A DNA stretch of 64,000 nt, taken from assembly GCF_016836705.1 (NCBI RefSeq), contig NZ_JAFCGY010000014.1:62001-126000 (forward strand). The letters run 5' to 3'. Made by a program: the position numbers and the translations under genes. The notes beneath the pieces were generated by a model that did not search any database, was not told the DNA's origin, and worked only from the letters and a program-made list of their open reading frames with translations. The DNA is from Mesorhizobium caraganae (GTDB lineage: Bacteria > Pseudomonadota > Alphaproteobacteria > Rhizobiales > Rhizobiaceae). Position 1 is the stretch's first letter. Every line of letters begins with the position of its first letter. Positions 50,116 to 58,840 of the stretch are shown here, piece after piece.

Positions 50116-50556
50116 CTACCAGGTGCCGGTGTTGGGCATCGACGCCCACGGCTCGGCCTTGGGCTTGGCAGGTCCCTTCTGCAGCAGCTCGAACGAGATG
50201 CCGTCCGGCGACTTGACGAAGGCCATGTTGCCGTCGCGCGGCGGCCGGTTGATGGTGACGCCATTGTCCATCAGATGCTGGCAAGTGGCGTAGATGTCGT
50301 CGACCTCATAGGCGAGGTGGCCGAAATTGCGGCCGCCCTTGTAGTCCTCCGGATCCCAATTGTAGGTCAGCTCGATCAGCGGTGCCTTTTCGGTGATGCC
50401 GCTCTCTACGTCCTCGGAGGCGGCGAGGAAGATCAGCGTGAAGCGGCCCTGCTCGTTTTCGTAGCGGCGCACTTCCTTCAGGCCGAGCTTGTTGACATAG
50501 AAATCGAGCGAGACATCGACGTCGGCGACACGGACCATTGTGTGGAGGTAGCGCAT
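50116..50556 (-). CDS. gloA: Lactoylglutathione lyase (glyoxalase I)
   Basis: 146 residues. The VOC fold is used to isomerise the methylglyoxal-glutathione hemithioacetal. The opening MRYLHTMVRVADVDVSLDFY holds the first metal-binding His (YLHTM), then ELTYNW, HLAYEVDDIYATCQHL and SPDGISFELLQ with the terminal Glu ligand. It is a typical proteobacterial GloA apart from a Trp-containing tail. It is a single gene. Confidence 0.95.
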   Translation of the reverse strand: MRYLHTMVRVADVDVSLDFYVNKLGLKEVRRYENEQGRFTLIFLAASEDVESGITEKAPLIELTYNWDPEDYKGGRNFGHLAYEVDDIYATCQHLMDNGVTINRPPRDGNMAFVKSPDGISFELLQKGPAKPKAEPWASMPNTGTW

Positions 50557-50915
50557 AGGATTTCCTCGGGGATGTTTGGGTTGCGAGGCAACATAGGGTC
50601 CACCCCGCCGAAGGGCAACGAGGATCGGACCGAAAAAGCGGTGGCCGGTTTTGGAAAAGTCAGATTGCTCTGACAAAACCGTCGGGCGCCAAGTGGTTGC
50701 CGATTCCGGCAAAATCCTGCGCAAATTGCCGACCGGTTGATGGCCTGGACAGACCGTCATTGCGGCCGGCAGCAACGCCGGCAAACAACAAATCAGCTAT
50801 TCTTGTATCCAACCGTGAAAAAAGGCACGGCAGGTCTTGCACACCCGGGAAGCGGCGGTGTTAATCTGATGTCAAGAATCACTTGCGGTTTTGTTGAAAA
50901 AAAGGGGGCGTTCTT

Positions 50916-51512
50916 ATGGGGGATAGAGCCTCTTTCACGAGGCGGGATGAGAACCTTGACGACGCCCCGCAGCGCGACAGTGGCGGCGATACCGCCGATC
51001 TGGTCGAAATCGCCGGCGCCATCAAATGGTTCGACGTGGCCAAGGGCTACGGCTTCATCCTTCCCGATGACGGTTCTTCGGGCGACATCCTCCTCCATGT
51101 GACCTGTCTGCGAAAGGACGGTTTCCAGACGGCATTGGAGGGCGCGCGTGTCGTGTGCCTCGTCAAGCACGGCGACCGCGGCTTGCAGGCGTTCCGGGTG
51201 CTGTCCATGGACACCACCACCGCGATCCATCCGGCCGAGATGCAGGAACAGCGCACCCATGTGTCGGTGACGCCGGAAAGCGGTCTCGAACGGGCGCTGG
51301 TGAAGTGGTTCAACCGCACCAAGGGCTTCGGCTTCCTGACCAGGGGCGAGGGCACCGAGGATATCTTCGTCCATATGGAGACGCTGCGCCGCTACGGCAT
51401 CACCGAACTCAGGCCCGGGCAGGTTGTTCTGGTGCGTTTCGGACGCGGTGACAAAGGCCTTATGGCTGCCGAGATTCACCCCGATATGGGCACCTTGCCG
51501 GTCGCGCATTAG
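50916..51512 (+). CDS. Double cold-shock domain protein
   Basis: 198 residues with two CSDs. The first (about residues 30-98) has GAIKWFDVAKGYGFILP and DILLHVTCL. The second (about 128-190) has ALVKWFNRTKGFGFL, DIFVHMETL and GQVVLVRFG. The RNP1-type aromatic sequence is canonical in the second repeat. It probably binds RNA or single-stranded DNA. The first 25 residues are acidic and unstructured. A GGGGGCG site precedes the start. Two-domain CspA-like proteins are typical of Rhizobiales. Confidence 0.93.
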   Translation: MGDRASFTRRDENLDDAPQRDSGGDTADLVEIAGAIKWFDVAKGYGFILPDDGSSGDILLHVTCLRKDGFQTALEGARVVCLVKHGDRGLQAFRVLSMDTTTAIHPAEMQEQRTHVSVTPESGLERALVKWFNRTKGFGFLTRGEGTEDIFVHMETLRRYGITELRPGQVVLVRFGRGDKGLMAAEIHPDMGTLPVAH

Positions 51513-51569
51513 GACGCGAGCCACCCCGACGAATTCGGGACGGCTCTCTTTCCTTGTTTTCTTGGTTTC

Positions 51570-51616
51570 ACCACGATCTTATCCGAATACCTGGGACCAC
51601 TTTTCGGGATCATGGT
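51570..51616. repeat. Dispersed palindromic element, same family as 14181-14227
   Basis: The arms ACCACGATC (51570-51578) and GATCATGGT (51608-51616) pair with one mismatch. The inner half CCACTTTTCGGGATCATGG is shared almost base for base with the copy at 14181-14227. It ends about 20 bases before the DUF192 start, so it would form a hairpin in that mRNA's 5' end. Confidence 0.75.
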
Positions 51617-51635
51617 TTCCGGTCGAGGATTTCAG

Positions 51636-52211
51636 ATGGCGCACAGGAACTGGCTGACAGCAGGCGCGCTCTGCGTCATCGTTGCCGTGGCCGCCGGCGC
51701 CTACTTCTATTCGGGGCGGCCGACCGCATCCCAGCAGGCTCCCGCCGGCGACAGCCAGGCGATGATCCTTCCCGTCGATCCGACACCGCTGGTGGTGGCG
51801 ACGAAAGGCGGAGACAAATCCTTCACCATCGAAGTCGCGAACACCGAAGCGGAGCGCGAGGCCGGCCTGATGTATCGCCAGCACATGGCGGACGATCATG
51901 GCATGCTGTTCGTCTTCGAGATGCAGAAGCAGGTCGGCTTCTGGATGCGCAACACGCCGATGTCGCTGGACCTGATCTTTGTCGGCCAGGACGGCAAGAT
52001 CCGGGCGGTCAAGCATGGCGAGCCGTTCTCCGATGCGGTCATTTCGCCAGGTGTTCCGGTGCGCTTCGTACTCGAGCTCAAGGCCGGCACCGCCGCCAAA
52101 AACGGCATCGAATATGGCGATCTGCTGCGCCATCCGGCCGTTGGCACGGTGCCCGGGCCTGGAATGCCGCCGGCGGACAAGGGCGATTCGCCCACGCCCG
52201 GCGCCGGCTGA
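51636..52211 (+). CDS. Exported/anchored DUF192 family protein
   Basis: 191 residues. The N-terminal helix (LTAGALCVIVAVAAGAYFY) is a signal anchor. The DUF192 domain (PF02643) follows: TIEVANTEAEREAGLMYRQ, GMLFVFEMQKQVGFWMRNT and PMSLDLIFVG, ending with FVLELKAGTA. A Pro/Gly-rich tail follows. Function unknown. ATG 51636 has GAGG upstream; an in-frame ATG 51612 lies in the palindrome. Closely followed by a hydrolase gene. Confidence 0.92.
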   Translation: MAHRNWLTAGALCVIVAVAAGAYFYSGRPTASQQAPAGDSQAMILPVDPTPLVVATKGGDKSFTIEVANTEAEREAGLMYRQHMADDHGMLFVFEMQKQVGFWMRNTPMSLDLIFVGQDGKIRAVKHGEPFSDAVISPGVPVRFVLELKAGTAAKNGIEYGDLLRHPAVGTVPGPGMPPADKGDSPTPGAG

Positions 52212-52220
52212 GCGGCGTCG

Positions 52221-52988
52221 ATGCAGTTCTTTTCGCATGACGGGTTCGATCTCGCCTTCCTCGACCGCCAGCCGGCGTCGGGTAAGGGCGATCCGGTGCT
52301 GATGATCCACGGCTTTGCCTCCAGCCATTATGTCAACTGGGTATCGCCGGGCTGGTTCAAGACGCTGAACGACGCCGGCTACCGCGCCATCGCCTTCGAC
52401 AATCGCGGCCATGGCTCGTCGTCGAAGAGCTATGACGAGGCCGACTACACGCCGGCCAAAATGGCCTCGGATGCGGCAGCGCTGCTCGACCATCTCGGCA
52501 TCGTCCGTGCGCATGTCATGGGCTATTCGATGGGCGCGCGCATCTCGGCGTTCCTGGCGCTGTCCCATCCGGACAAGGTGGCGACGCTGGTCTTCGGCGG
52601 CCTAGGCATCGGCATGGTCGACGGCGTCGGCGACTGGGACCCGATCGCTGAAGCGCTGCTGGCAGATGATCCGGCCGCCACCAGCCATCCGCGCGGCCGC
52701 TCGTTTCGCGCCTTCGCCGACCAGACACGCAGCGACCGCCTGGCGCTGGCGGCCTGCATCGCAAAGTCGCGTGAACTGCTCAGCGAAGATGACATGACGC
52801 GCATCGCCCAACCGACGCTGATTGCGGTGGGGACGACAGACGATATTGGCGGTTCGCCCGATGAACTTGCCGCACTGATGCCCAATGCCAGGGCGTTTCA
52901 CATCGAGGGCCGCGACCATATGCTGGCCGTCGGCGACAAGACCTTCAAGCAACGCGTGTTGGAGTTTTATGCCGAAAATCCGCTCTGA
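52221..52988 (+). CDS. Alpha/beta hydrolase
   Basis: 255 residues. The alpha/beta hydrolase core has LMIHGFASSHYVNWVSPGW, FDNRGHGSSSKSYDEADY, the nucleophile elbow VMGYSMGARISAF, and the acid/His end IAVGTTDDIGG and EGRDHMLAVGD. The triad is complete. Esterase or C-C hydrolase activity is possible; the substrate is unknown. It starts nine bases after DUF192 stops, suggesting an operon. Confidence 0.92.
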   Translation: MQFFSHDGFDLAFLDRQPASGKGDPVLMIHGFASSHYVNWVSPGWFKTLNDAGYRAIAFDNRGHGSSSKSYDEADYTPAKMASDAAALLDHLGIVRAHVMGYSMGARISAFLALSHPDKVATLVFGGLGIGMVDGVGDWDPIAEALLADDPAATSHPRGRSFRAFADQTRSDRLALAACIAKSRELLSEDDMTRIAQPTLIAVGTTDDIGGSPDELAALMPNARAFHIEGRDHMLAVGDKTFKQRVLEFYAENPL

Positions 52989-53009
52989 GGCGGACCGCAA
53001 GGGGGCAAT

Positions 53010-53381
53010 GTGGTGCAATCGGGAAGGGGCACGGCCGCCGTTCCAGGCGAGATCGTGCAGACAAAGCTCGGCAAACGTTCCGTTATACTGGCGCTGGCTG
53101 CCTTTGCTGCCGGAGCGGCTGCGATCGCCATCATGGTGGCGATGCCGAGCGACGCATCGCAGCTTACGCAGGGCGTTGCGACGGGCTTCTTCATGCTGGT
53201 GTTTCTGCTGGCAGCCCCGGTGGCGCATGTCGCCGGCGTGGTCTTCGGCGTGATGGCGTTGGCGCACTCCAACGACAGTCGCGGGCTTGGGCTGCTGGGG
53301 ATTGTCCTGAACGGGCTGTCGGTGGCGGGTGGGCTGGCGCTGCTGGCGGCAATGGCATCGACGATCGGCGCTTTTACGTGA
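53010..53381 (+). CDS. Small membrane protein of unknown function
   Basis: 123 residues from GTG 53010. Three predicted helices: VILALAAFAAGAAAIAIMVA, VATGFFMLVFLLAAPVAHVA and LGLLGIVLNGLSVAGGLALL, with the motif GVMALAHSNDSRGLGL between them, as seen in DUF4190-like proteins. Preceded by GGGGG. The stop at 53379-53381 is followed without a gap by the frame of the next gene. Family assignment is uncertain. Confidence 0.65.
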   Translation: MVQSGRGTAAVPGEIVQTKLGKRSVILALAAFAAGAAAIAIMVAMPSDASQLTQGVATGFFMLVFLLAAPVAHVAGVVFGVMALAHSNDSRGLGLLGIVLNGLSVAGGLALLAAMASTIGAFT

Positions 53382-53930
53382 TTGCGCGCGAGCTGCCGCC
53401 TTGCTGCTTTTCGCGGTACTGGTGCCGCTTTGGTTGATCTTCTCGTCACCTACATGGAAATGCGCCAGGCCGATCCGGCGCCTGCCCGCGTCAAGCCGGC
53501 GGCCGGCGCCTCGGTTGCGCTGGAGAGGCTGGACTGCGCCAGTTACATCAGCCTCTACCGCGCCGTCGGCGAGCCTGTGCAGTGGGACCAGCGGCTGCGC
53601 ATGGCGGCTGACGACCTCGAGCGCCTGCTGGCGCTACCGTCAACACATATCCATGTGCTGCGCGTTGGAGGCGAGGCAGCCGGGCTGTGCGAATTCAACG
53701 GCGTCGGCGAGCCTGACGTCGAGCTGGTCCATTTCGGACTGGTTCCCGCTTTCCAGGGCCGCAGGCTCGGGCCGTTCCTGCTCGACCGGGCGCTTCGCGC
53801 CGTCTGGTCGCATGCGCCGCAAAGGGTCTGGCTTCATACGGACACCTATGACCATCCGGCCGCGCAATCGGTCTATGGGCGGGCGGGTTTCAAGGCTTAC
53901 GCGCAACGCGTGGAGACATTTCCCGACTAA
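53382..53930 (+). CDS. GNAT family N-acetyltransferase
   Basis: Up to 182 residues, GNAT fold. The acetyl-CoA site is VHFGLVPAFQGRRLGPFLLD and the family end is ERVWLHT-like (QRVWLHTDTYDHPAAQSVY then GRAGFKAYAQ). A characteristic VDLLVTYMEM segment near residue 17 belongs to this GNAT group. The start is unsettled: TTG 53382 keeps the frame, but a TTG about 50 bases later or the ATG 53454 may be used. Probably follows the membrane gene in an operon. Confidence 0.8.
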   Translation: MRASCRLAAFRGTGAALVDLLVTYMEMRQADPAPARVKPAAGASVALERLDCASYISLYRAVGEPVQWDQRLRMAADDLERLLALPSTHIHVLRVGGEAAGLCEFNGVGEPDVELVHFGLVPAFQGRRLGPFLLDRALRAVWSHAPQRVWLHTDTYDHPAAQSVYGRAGFKAYAQRVETFPD

Positions 53931-53944
53931 TGCTGCGACCGCGA

Positions 53945-54553
53945 TCAGCCGGTCAGAGCTTCGATCGAGCGCGCGATGTTTTGCCTCGCCTGCGGTTCGA
54001 ACCGCTGCCGGAATTCATCGGTGTGGAAGATGTTTTCGCGGGCGAGAAAACTCTTCAGGACAGCGCTGCGGCCGGCGCGCCACATCGGCTCCTCGACCCA
54101 GGCATATTCCCGTCGGACCGCGCGCTCATAAGCGTCGAACGCATCCGGCTCGGCGCCCAGGATCGACAGATCCATGTCGAGGAAGAGGCTGGCGTCGCGT
54201 ATTGCCGCTGCATCGTCGAAGGACGGCAGCTGGTGCGTTGACGTGGCGAGGATCATCGCAGCGATGCGGCTCAACCGTTCCGCATCGGTGCGTCCAGCCA
54301 GGTCTTTCTCGGCAAGGGCCGCACTTTGCGCCTCATTGTCCTTGGCCTTGCTGTCATAGATGGCGTCGTGGAACCAGATTGCCGCTTCGACGGCTTCGGG
54401 GTCGTGCAGCAATGCGCGATAGTCCTCGGCCAGCGCCAGCATCGCCTCGATATGTCCAAGGTTATGGTAGTGGCGGTCTTCGGCCCGATAGAGCTCGGAG
54501 AGTTGCCGCTTCAGCGGTTCGTCGATCAAGGGCCGGTCTTTCAAGTTTGTCAT
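53945..54553 (-). CDS. HD-superfamily metal-dependent phosphohydrolase-like protein
   Basis: 202 residues. The HD metal ligands are in YHNLGHIEAMLALAEDY (His) and AAIWFHDAIYDSKAKDNE (His-Asp), followed by LATSTHQLPSFDDAAAIRDA and FLDMDLSILGA (third His and final Asp). It matches the predicted metal-dependent HD hydrolase family (COG4339). Substrate unknown. Convergent with the upstream GNAT gene. Confidence 0.9.
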   Translation of the reverse strand: MTNLKDRPLIDEPLKRQLSELYRAEDRHYHNLGHIEAMLALAEDYRALLHDPEAVEAAIWFHDAIYDSKAKDNEAQSAALAEKDLAGRTDAERLSRIAAMILATSTHQLPSFDDAAAIRDASLFLDMDLSILGAEPDAFDAYERAVRREYAWVEEPMWRAGRSAVLKSFLARENIFHTDEFRQRFEPQARQNIARSIEALTG

Positions 54554-54663
54554 CCGCCCAGTTAACCGATCTCAGCCCCTCGGAGTCAAAACCAATCATT
54601 TCAAACCTTGCACTGGCAGGGGCTCTGGGGAATGTTGCCATTCCATTCAACCAGGAGGCTGCC

Positions 54664-55290
54664 ATGACGAATACCTTGCCGGGGACGATCGACATGAAGC
54701 TGGAGGCCGTCATCATTGCAGTTGCGGATGCCGAGCGGTCCAAGCGGTTTTATGGTGGTCTCGGTTGGCGGCTCGACGCCGACTTCGTCGTCGGCGATGC
54801 GTTCCGGGTGGTGCAGTTCACGCCACCGGGTTCGCCATGCTCGATCCATTTCGGCAAGGGTCTGACGACAGCCGCGCCAGGCTCGGCCAAGGGACTTTAT
54901 CTCGTCGTATCCGATATCGTGGCGGCGCATGCCGAACTCGTGGCGCGCGGCGTCGAGGCGAGCGAGGTGTTCCACCGCACCGGCCCCGGGCAGCCGCCGA
55001 TCAGCGGCAGGCATCCGGAAGGGCGCAGCTATTCCACCTATGCCACGTTCAGCGATCCGGACGGCAACAGCTTCATCCTGCAGGAAATCACCCAGCGTTT
55101 GCCCGGCCGCGTGGACGCCAGCGACACGATATTCACCTCGTCGGGCGAACTTGCCGCGGCACTGCGACGCGCGGCGGCGGCACATGGCGAGCACGAGAAG
55201 CGGACCGGCGGGAAGCACGATGTGAACTGGCCCGACTGGTATGCCGAATATATGGTGGCGGAACAGGCCGGAAAACCGCTGCCGACCTGA
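54664..55290 (+). CDS. VOC family protein (glyoxalase/bleomycin resistance fold)
   Basis: 208 residues. The VOC module begins LEAVIIAVADAERSKRFYGG, then FGKGLTTAAPGSAKGLYLVV and TYATFSDPDGNSFILQEITQ. After about residue 145 comes a C-terminal helical tail (ALRRAAAAHGEHEKR and VNWPDWYAEYMVAEQAG) seen in a subgroup of VOC proteins. Metal ligands are not obvious, so its activity is unknown. GGAGG precedes ATG 54664. Confidence 0.88.
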   Translation: MTNTLPGTIDMKLEAVIIAVADAERSKRFYGGLGWRLDADFVVGDAFRVVQFTPPGSPCSIHFGKGLTTAAPGSAKGLYLVVSDIVAAHAELVARGVEASEVFHRTGPGQPPISGRHPEGRSYSTYATFSDPDGNSFILQEITQRLPGRVDASDTIFTSSGELAAALRRAAAAHGEHEKRTGGKHDVNWPDWYAEYMVAEQAGKPLPT

Positions 55291-55513
55291 AAGGCGCTTT
55301 TGACTCGCCCAGCCAGATCGCTGAACCTTCCTGACGGACAGATGCGGAGGCCAGTTTTTCCGTTCCCGGCGATCAAGGGTTCGTTTTCCATTGCGGCTTG
55401 AATCTGCGTGAACCAAATCCATTTGATCAGTGACTAAGGAAAATTGAGTTCAATCCTGCTATGATCTGGCTTATATGTCCCGCCAGATAACAGCCGGCAG
55501 GCCGGAGACGTCG

Positions 55514-56362
55514 ATGAACAGCATTACGATTGCCCGCCCCACAATGGTGCAGCCGGTCGATCCGATCTGGCGCTCGATCCGCGACGAAGCGATGGAAGCG
55601 GTCAACCGCGACCCGCTTCTGGCGGCGTTCCTCTATTCGACCATCCTCAACCAGGAAAGTCTGGAAGAAGCGGTCATCCACCGGCTGGCCGAGCGGCTTG
55701 CCCACCAGGACATCGGTTCCGACCTCATCCGCCAGACCTTCAAGTCGATGCTGGCCGACGACAAGGAATGGTCGTCGATCGTGCGTGTCGACATCCAGGC
55801 CTATTACGACCGCGATCCGGCCTGCGACCGCTTCATCATGCCGGTGCTCTATTTCAAGGGTTTCCACGCCATCCAGACGCACAGGCTGGCGCATTGGCTG
55901 TGGAATCAGGGCCGCAAGGATTTTGCGCTCTATCTGCAGAGCCGCTCCTCCTCGGTGTTCCAGACCGACATCAACCCGGCCGCCCGCATCGGCAAGGGCA
56001 TCTTCATCGACCACGCCACCGGCCTCGTCGTCGGCGAGACGGCTGTGATCGAGGACGATGTGTCGATCCTGCACGGCGTGACGCTGGGCGGCACCGGCAA
56101 GGCTGGCGGCGACCGTCACCCGAAGATCCGTTACGGCGTGCTGATCGGCGCCGGCGCCAAGATCCTCGGCAACATCGAGGTCGGCCATTGCTCGAAGATC
56201 GCGGCAGGCTCGGTGGTGCTGTCGCCGGTGCCGCACAACAAGACGGTTGCCGGCGTGCCGGCCCGCGTCGTCGGCGAGACCGGCTGCGACCAGCCTTCGC
56301 GCCAGATGGACCAGCTTTTGCCGTCGCAGTCGATGGACCAGGTCGTCAGCTTCGACATCTGA
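55514..56362 (+). CDS. cysE: Serine O-acetyltransferase
   Basis: 282 residues. Left-handed beta-helix enzyme acetylating serine for cysteine synthesis. The N-terminal helical domain has PIWRSIRDEAMEAVNRDPLL, and the hexapeptide domain contains GIFIDHATGLVVGETAV and LHGVTLGGTGKAGGDRHPK, which carry catalytic His/Asp positions. The C-terminal tail ending DQVVSFDI is like those in CysE, whose tail docks the CysK partner. ATG 55514 follows GGAG; ATG 55475 is an upstream alternative. Confidence 0.95.
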   Translation: MNSITIARPTMVQPVDPIWRSIRDEAMEAVNRDPLLAAFLYSTILNQESLEEAVIHRLAERLAHQDIGSDLIRQTFKSMLADDKEWSSIVRVDIQAYYDRDPACDRFIMPVLYFKGFHAIQTHRLAHWLWNQGRKDFALYLQSRSSSVFQTDINPAARIGKGIFIDHATGLVVGETAVIEDDVSILHGVTLGGTGKAGGDRHPKIRYGVLIGAGAKILGNIEVGHCSKIAAGSVVLSPVPHNKTVAGVPARVVGETGCDQPSRQMDQLLPSQSMDQVVSFDI

Positions 56363-56515
56363 TTTGCACGATCCGGTGTGCCGGGCTGAAGTCCGGCTGC
56401 CGGCGCTGTTGCCCCTTAACTTCGCGTTCTATCCAGCCGGCTTGCCTTTACATCGCCATTGTCGACGTGCCAGAAGCGCGTTCCAACGAGCAAGCCCGAC
56501 GATCGGAGAAGACTT

Positions 56516-56719
56516 TTGAAGCCGGACGAAATCAGAAAGCTGGACGCCTATTTCAAGCGCGTCTTCCAGAATCCCAAACTCGAAGTGAAGGCGCGGCCGC
56601 GCAAGGAAGATTCGGCCGAGGTCTATGTCGGCGACGAGTTCCTCGGCATCGTCTTCAAGGACGAGGACGACGGCGATTACAATTTCTCGATGGCGATCCT
56701 CGACATCGATCTGGCCTGA
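56516..56719 (+). CDS. DUF3126 family protein
   Basis: 67 residues, DUF3126, typical of Rhizobiales. The start is TTG 56516 (with GGAG upstream), giving KPDEIRKLDAYFKRVF, KARPRKEDSAEVYVGDEF and DEDDGDYNFSMAILDIDL, which matches the family end to end. It follows cysE, a common neighbour. Function unknown; a beta-strand-rich structure is expected. Confidence 0.9.
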   Translation: MKPDEIRKLDAYFKRVFQNPKLEVKARPRKEDSAEVYVGDEFLGIVFKDEDDGDYNFSMAILDIDLA

Positions 56720-56767
56720 GCCCAGAAGGCTACAGACTTCGGCGATTGGCGGCAGCAAGCCGCACCA

Positions 56768-56974
56768 TCGTCATCCCAGGGCGAAGCAGCCGCGCAGCGG
56801 CGTTGCGGAGACCCTGGGATCCATGCCGGGGCATCGGCCCAGGACGCGGCGGTCCATAACTGCCTCTGCACTCCTCATCAGTAAATTCTGCAAGCGCTGC
56901 GTCGCCTGAAGGGCACGGAATGGATGCTCGGGGCTGCGCGATCGTTTCGCGTCCGCTCCGCCCGTGGATGACGA
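56768..56974. repeat. 207-bp intergenic palindromic element
   Basis: The outer arms TCGTCATCC (56768-56776) and GGATGACGA (56966-56974) are exact inverted repeats. An inner pair, CCCAGGG (56775-56781) and CCCTGGG (56812-56818), encloses a GC-rich stem. The layout, with arms reading GTCATCC / GGATGAC, is that of a common mesorhizobial intergenic repeat. It fills most of the gap between DUF3126 and the minus-strand gene and carries no coding sequence. Confidence 0.75.
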
Positions 56975-56981
56975 AGGGTCG

Positions 56982-57719
56982 CTATCTCGCGGCCTTGAGG
57001 ACGCGCGTGGCCTCGGCGACGATTGCCGCGTCAAGCGTCGGCCAGTTGCCCAGAAGTTCCCGGGGAAAGCGGTAGGTCAGGCTGAGGCTGTCGCCGACCT
57101 GAATGTCGCGCTCGCAGGGCGCCAGCGATTCCTCGGCACTTGGTCCGCTCAGGCAGCGGGCGACGAACGGATCCTTGCCGGCGCGGCCGGCAGCCGCAAG
57201 CACCTCGTTGAGATAACCTGATTTTTCGCTGAAGCCGTAAATCATCGTGCCGCCGGGGCCGGGCGTTCCGGGCTGGCTGATCAGCGCGCTGTAGATCGGT
57301 GCGAAACGGCCGCTCATGTCGCGCGACATCATCTGCGGTTCGAACGATAGGAAGATGATGTTTTTGGCCGTTCCCGTGTGGTTGAAGTCGTCGCGGGCGG
57401 CTTCGCTGTAACCTTCCATCTGGGGATAGCGCAGATAGAGGTCGAGGCGCGAAGCGATGCCGTCGCGGCGCGCCTGCAGAAAGCGGATGGCGTTGGCCGG
57501 CACGGCAATGACATTGTTGCCGATCACCACCCGGTGGACCGTGGTGTCGTCGGTATAGCCGGCCATGGCGATCGAGCGGCCGAACCATTTGCCGCCAAGG
57601 CTGATCGCCAGCGATAGCAGTGCCAGTGCCGCAAAGGCATAAAACACCCGCTTCATCAGCACGGAATCGACGACGTTGAATTCTTCGGCGGTCGCTGCCT
57701 GCTTCATCGCAATCCCCAT
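56982..57719 (-). CDS. Membrane-anchored protein of unknown function
   Basis: 245 residues. ATG 57719 with AGGAG upstream is preferred over 57707. One N-terminal helix (VFYAFAALALLSLAISLGG) is followed by a periplasmic domain: DTTVHRVVIGNNVIAVPANA, GIASRLDLYLRYP, and two Cys (ARCLSGPS, APCERD). The family was not recognised. The protein probably faces the periplasm, anchored by one helix. Confidence 0.75.
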   Translation of the reverse strand: MGIAMKQAATAEEFNVVDSVLMKRVFYAFAALALLSLAISLGGKWFGRSIAMAGYTDDTTVHRVVIGNNVIAVPANAIRFLQARRDGIASRLDLYLRYPQMEGYSEAARDDFNHTGTAKNIIFLSFEPQMMSRDMSGRFAPIYSALISQPGTPGPGGTMIYGFSEKSGYLNEVLAAAGRAGKDPFVARCLSGPSAEESLAPCERDIQVGDSLSLTYRFPRELLGNWPTLDAAIVAEATRVLKAAR

Positions 57720-57822
57720 AATCGCCGCTCCTGTCCTTGGACGGCACACATGCCGCGGCATGGCTCTTGCTGCGCGGCTGTCGGATGCGACTGTGCGATT
57801 TCATGGTAAACGGAGGGTAAAG

Positions 57823-58191
57823 ATGAGCCTGCTGCTGCCCGTTCTCTTCGCTTTTGCCGTCGGGCTCACCGCCTGCGGGCTTGCCGGATCCGTGATGGAA
57901 TTGGCGGCGGGCCGCCGGCTTGCCTTTGCCGAGCCCTATGTGTCGCCGGCGCATATCCTTCGCTCGCTGGCAGCGACCGCTTGCGCCGGGCCGTTGATGC
58001 TGGCCAACGATGCGCTGGATGCGCGGCGCCAAGGCCGCATTTCGACGCTGATGCTGATGTCCTGCGGCTGCACCGTGATGGCCTGGGCGCTGGCGCTGGG
58101 CATCGTTCTGATCGCCATTGCCTCGTGGGGCGTCGGCTCACCTGGAGCAGTTCAGCTTCTGGTGGAGTCGCTGGCCCGGTATTTGTCTTGA
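57823..58191 (+). CDS. Small membrane protein (DUF6949-like)
   Basis: 122 residues. Three helices are predicted: LLLPVLFAFAVGLTACGLAG, HILRSLAATACAGPLMLAND and MLMSCGCTVMAWALALGIVL. Strong GGAGGG ribosome-binding site before ATG 57823. The family could not be assigned with certainty. Divergent from the membrane-anchored gene at 56982-57719 and followed by a stem-loop. Confidence 0.7.
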   Translation: MSLLLPVLFAFAVGLTACGLAGSVMELAAGRRLAFAEPYVSPAHILRSLAATACAGPLMLANDALDARRQGRISTLMLMSCGCTVMAWALALGIVLIAIASWGVGSPGAVQLLVESLARYLS

Positions 58192-58193
58192 AC

Positions 58194-58230
58194 GGAAAAC
58201 CGGCACGCGGTTTTCCTTGGATTGTTTTAG
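58194..58230. repeat. Stem-loop of the GGAAAACCG type after the membrane gene
   Basis: The stem GGAAAACCG (58194-58202) / CGGTTTTCC (58208-58216) has a five-base loop and ends in TTGGATTGTTTTAG. It begins two bases after the stop codon of the upstream gene, so it may serve as its terminator. The sequence resembles the inner stems of the repeats at 4650 and 29765. Confidence 0.65.
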
Positions 58231-58265
58231 GGTTCGTTGCGGCCTGAGACGAATCGGAGACTGAA

Positions 58266-58793
58266 ATGCCGACCTACGCGATCGACGGAAAGGCGCCCCG
58301 TTTCGAGGATGCCGACAGCAACTGGATTGCGCCGGACGCCACGTTGATCGGCGACATCAAGGTCGGCCGCAATGCCGGATTCTGGTTCGGCGTGGTCATC
58401 CGCGGTGATAATGAGCCGATCGTCATCGGCGCCGACAGCAATGTCCAGGAGCACACGGTGATGCACACCGACCCCGGCTTTCCCCTGACAATCGGCCAGG
58501 GCTGCACCATCGGCCACCGCGCTTTGTTGCATGGCTGCACGATCGGCGACAACAGCCTGATCGGCATGGGTGCCATCGTGCTCAACGGCGCCAGGATCGG
58601 CAAAAACTCGCTGGTCGGCGCCGGCGCGCTGGTCACCGAAGGCAAGGAATTCCCCGATAATTGCCTGATCGTCGGCTCGCCAGCGCGGGTGATCAGGCCG
58701 CTGGACGAAGCCGCAATCGCCAGGCTGCGCGCCTCGGCCGCGCACTATGTCGCCAACGGCAAGCGGTTCAAGGCCGGGCTGAAAGAGACGTAA
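58266..58793 (+). CDS. Gamma-class carbonic anhydrase family protein
   Basis: 175 residues, left-handed beta-helix of the YrdA/PaaY/CamH group. The zinc His triad is in NVQEHTVMHTDPG and TIGHRALLHGCTIG. Hexapeptide repeats span residues 20-145, then LVGAGALVTEGKEFPDN and VGSPARVIRPLDE. Activity may be carbonic anhydrase or a related acyl-CoA function. Monocistronic. Confidence 0.93.
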   Translation: MPTYAIDGKAPRFEDADSNWIAPDATLIGDIKVGRNAGFWFGVVIRGDNEPIVIGADSNVQEHTVMHTDPGFPLTIGQGCTIGHRALLHGCTIGDNSLIGMGAIVLNGARIGKNSLVGAGALVTEGKEFPDNCLIVGSPARVIRPLDEAAIARLRASAAHYVANGKRFKAGLKET

Positions 58794-58840
58794 GGCCAGC
58801 CGGACAATCCGTATCGCCGACAGTTCCATCGCAGTCCAAC

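Noticed and set aside
53329..55290. Long plus-strand open frame spanning several genes in another frame
   Set aside because: Its 3' part is the VOC protein frame, but the 5' part runs through the GNAT gene in a different frame and against the HD gene; only 54664-55290 is kept.
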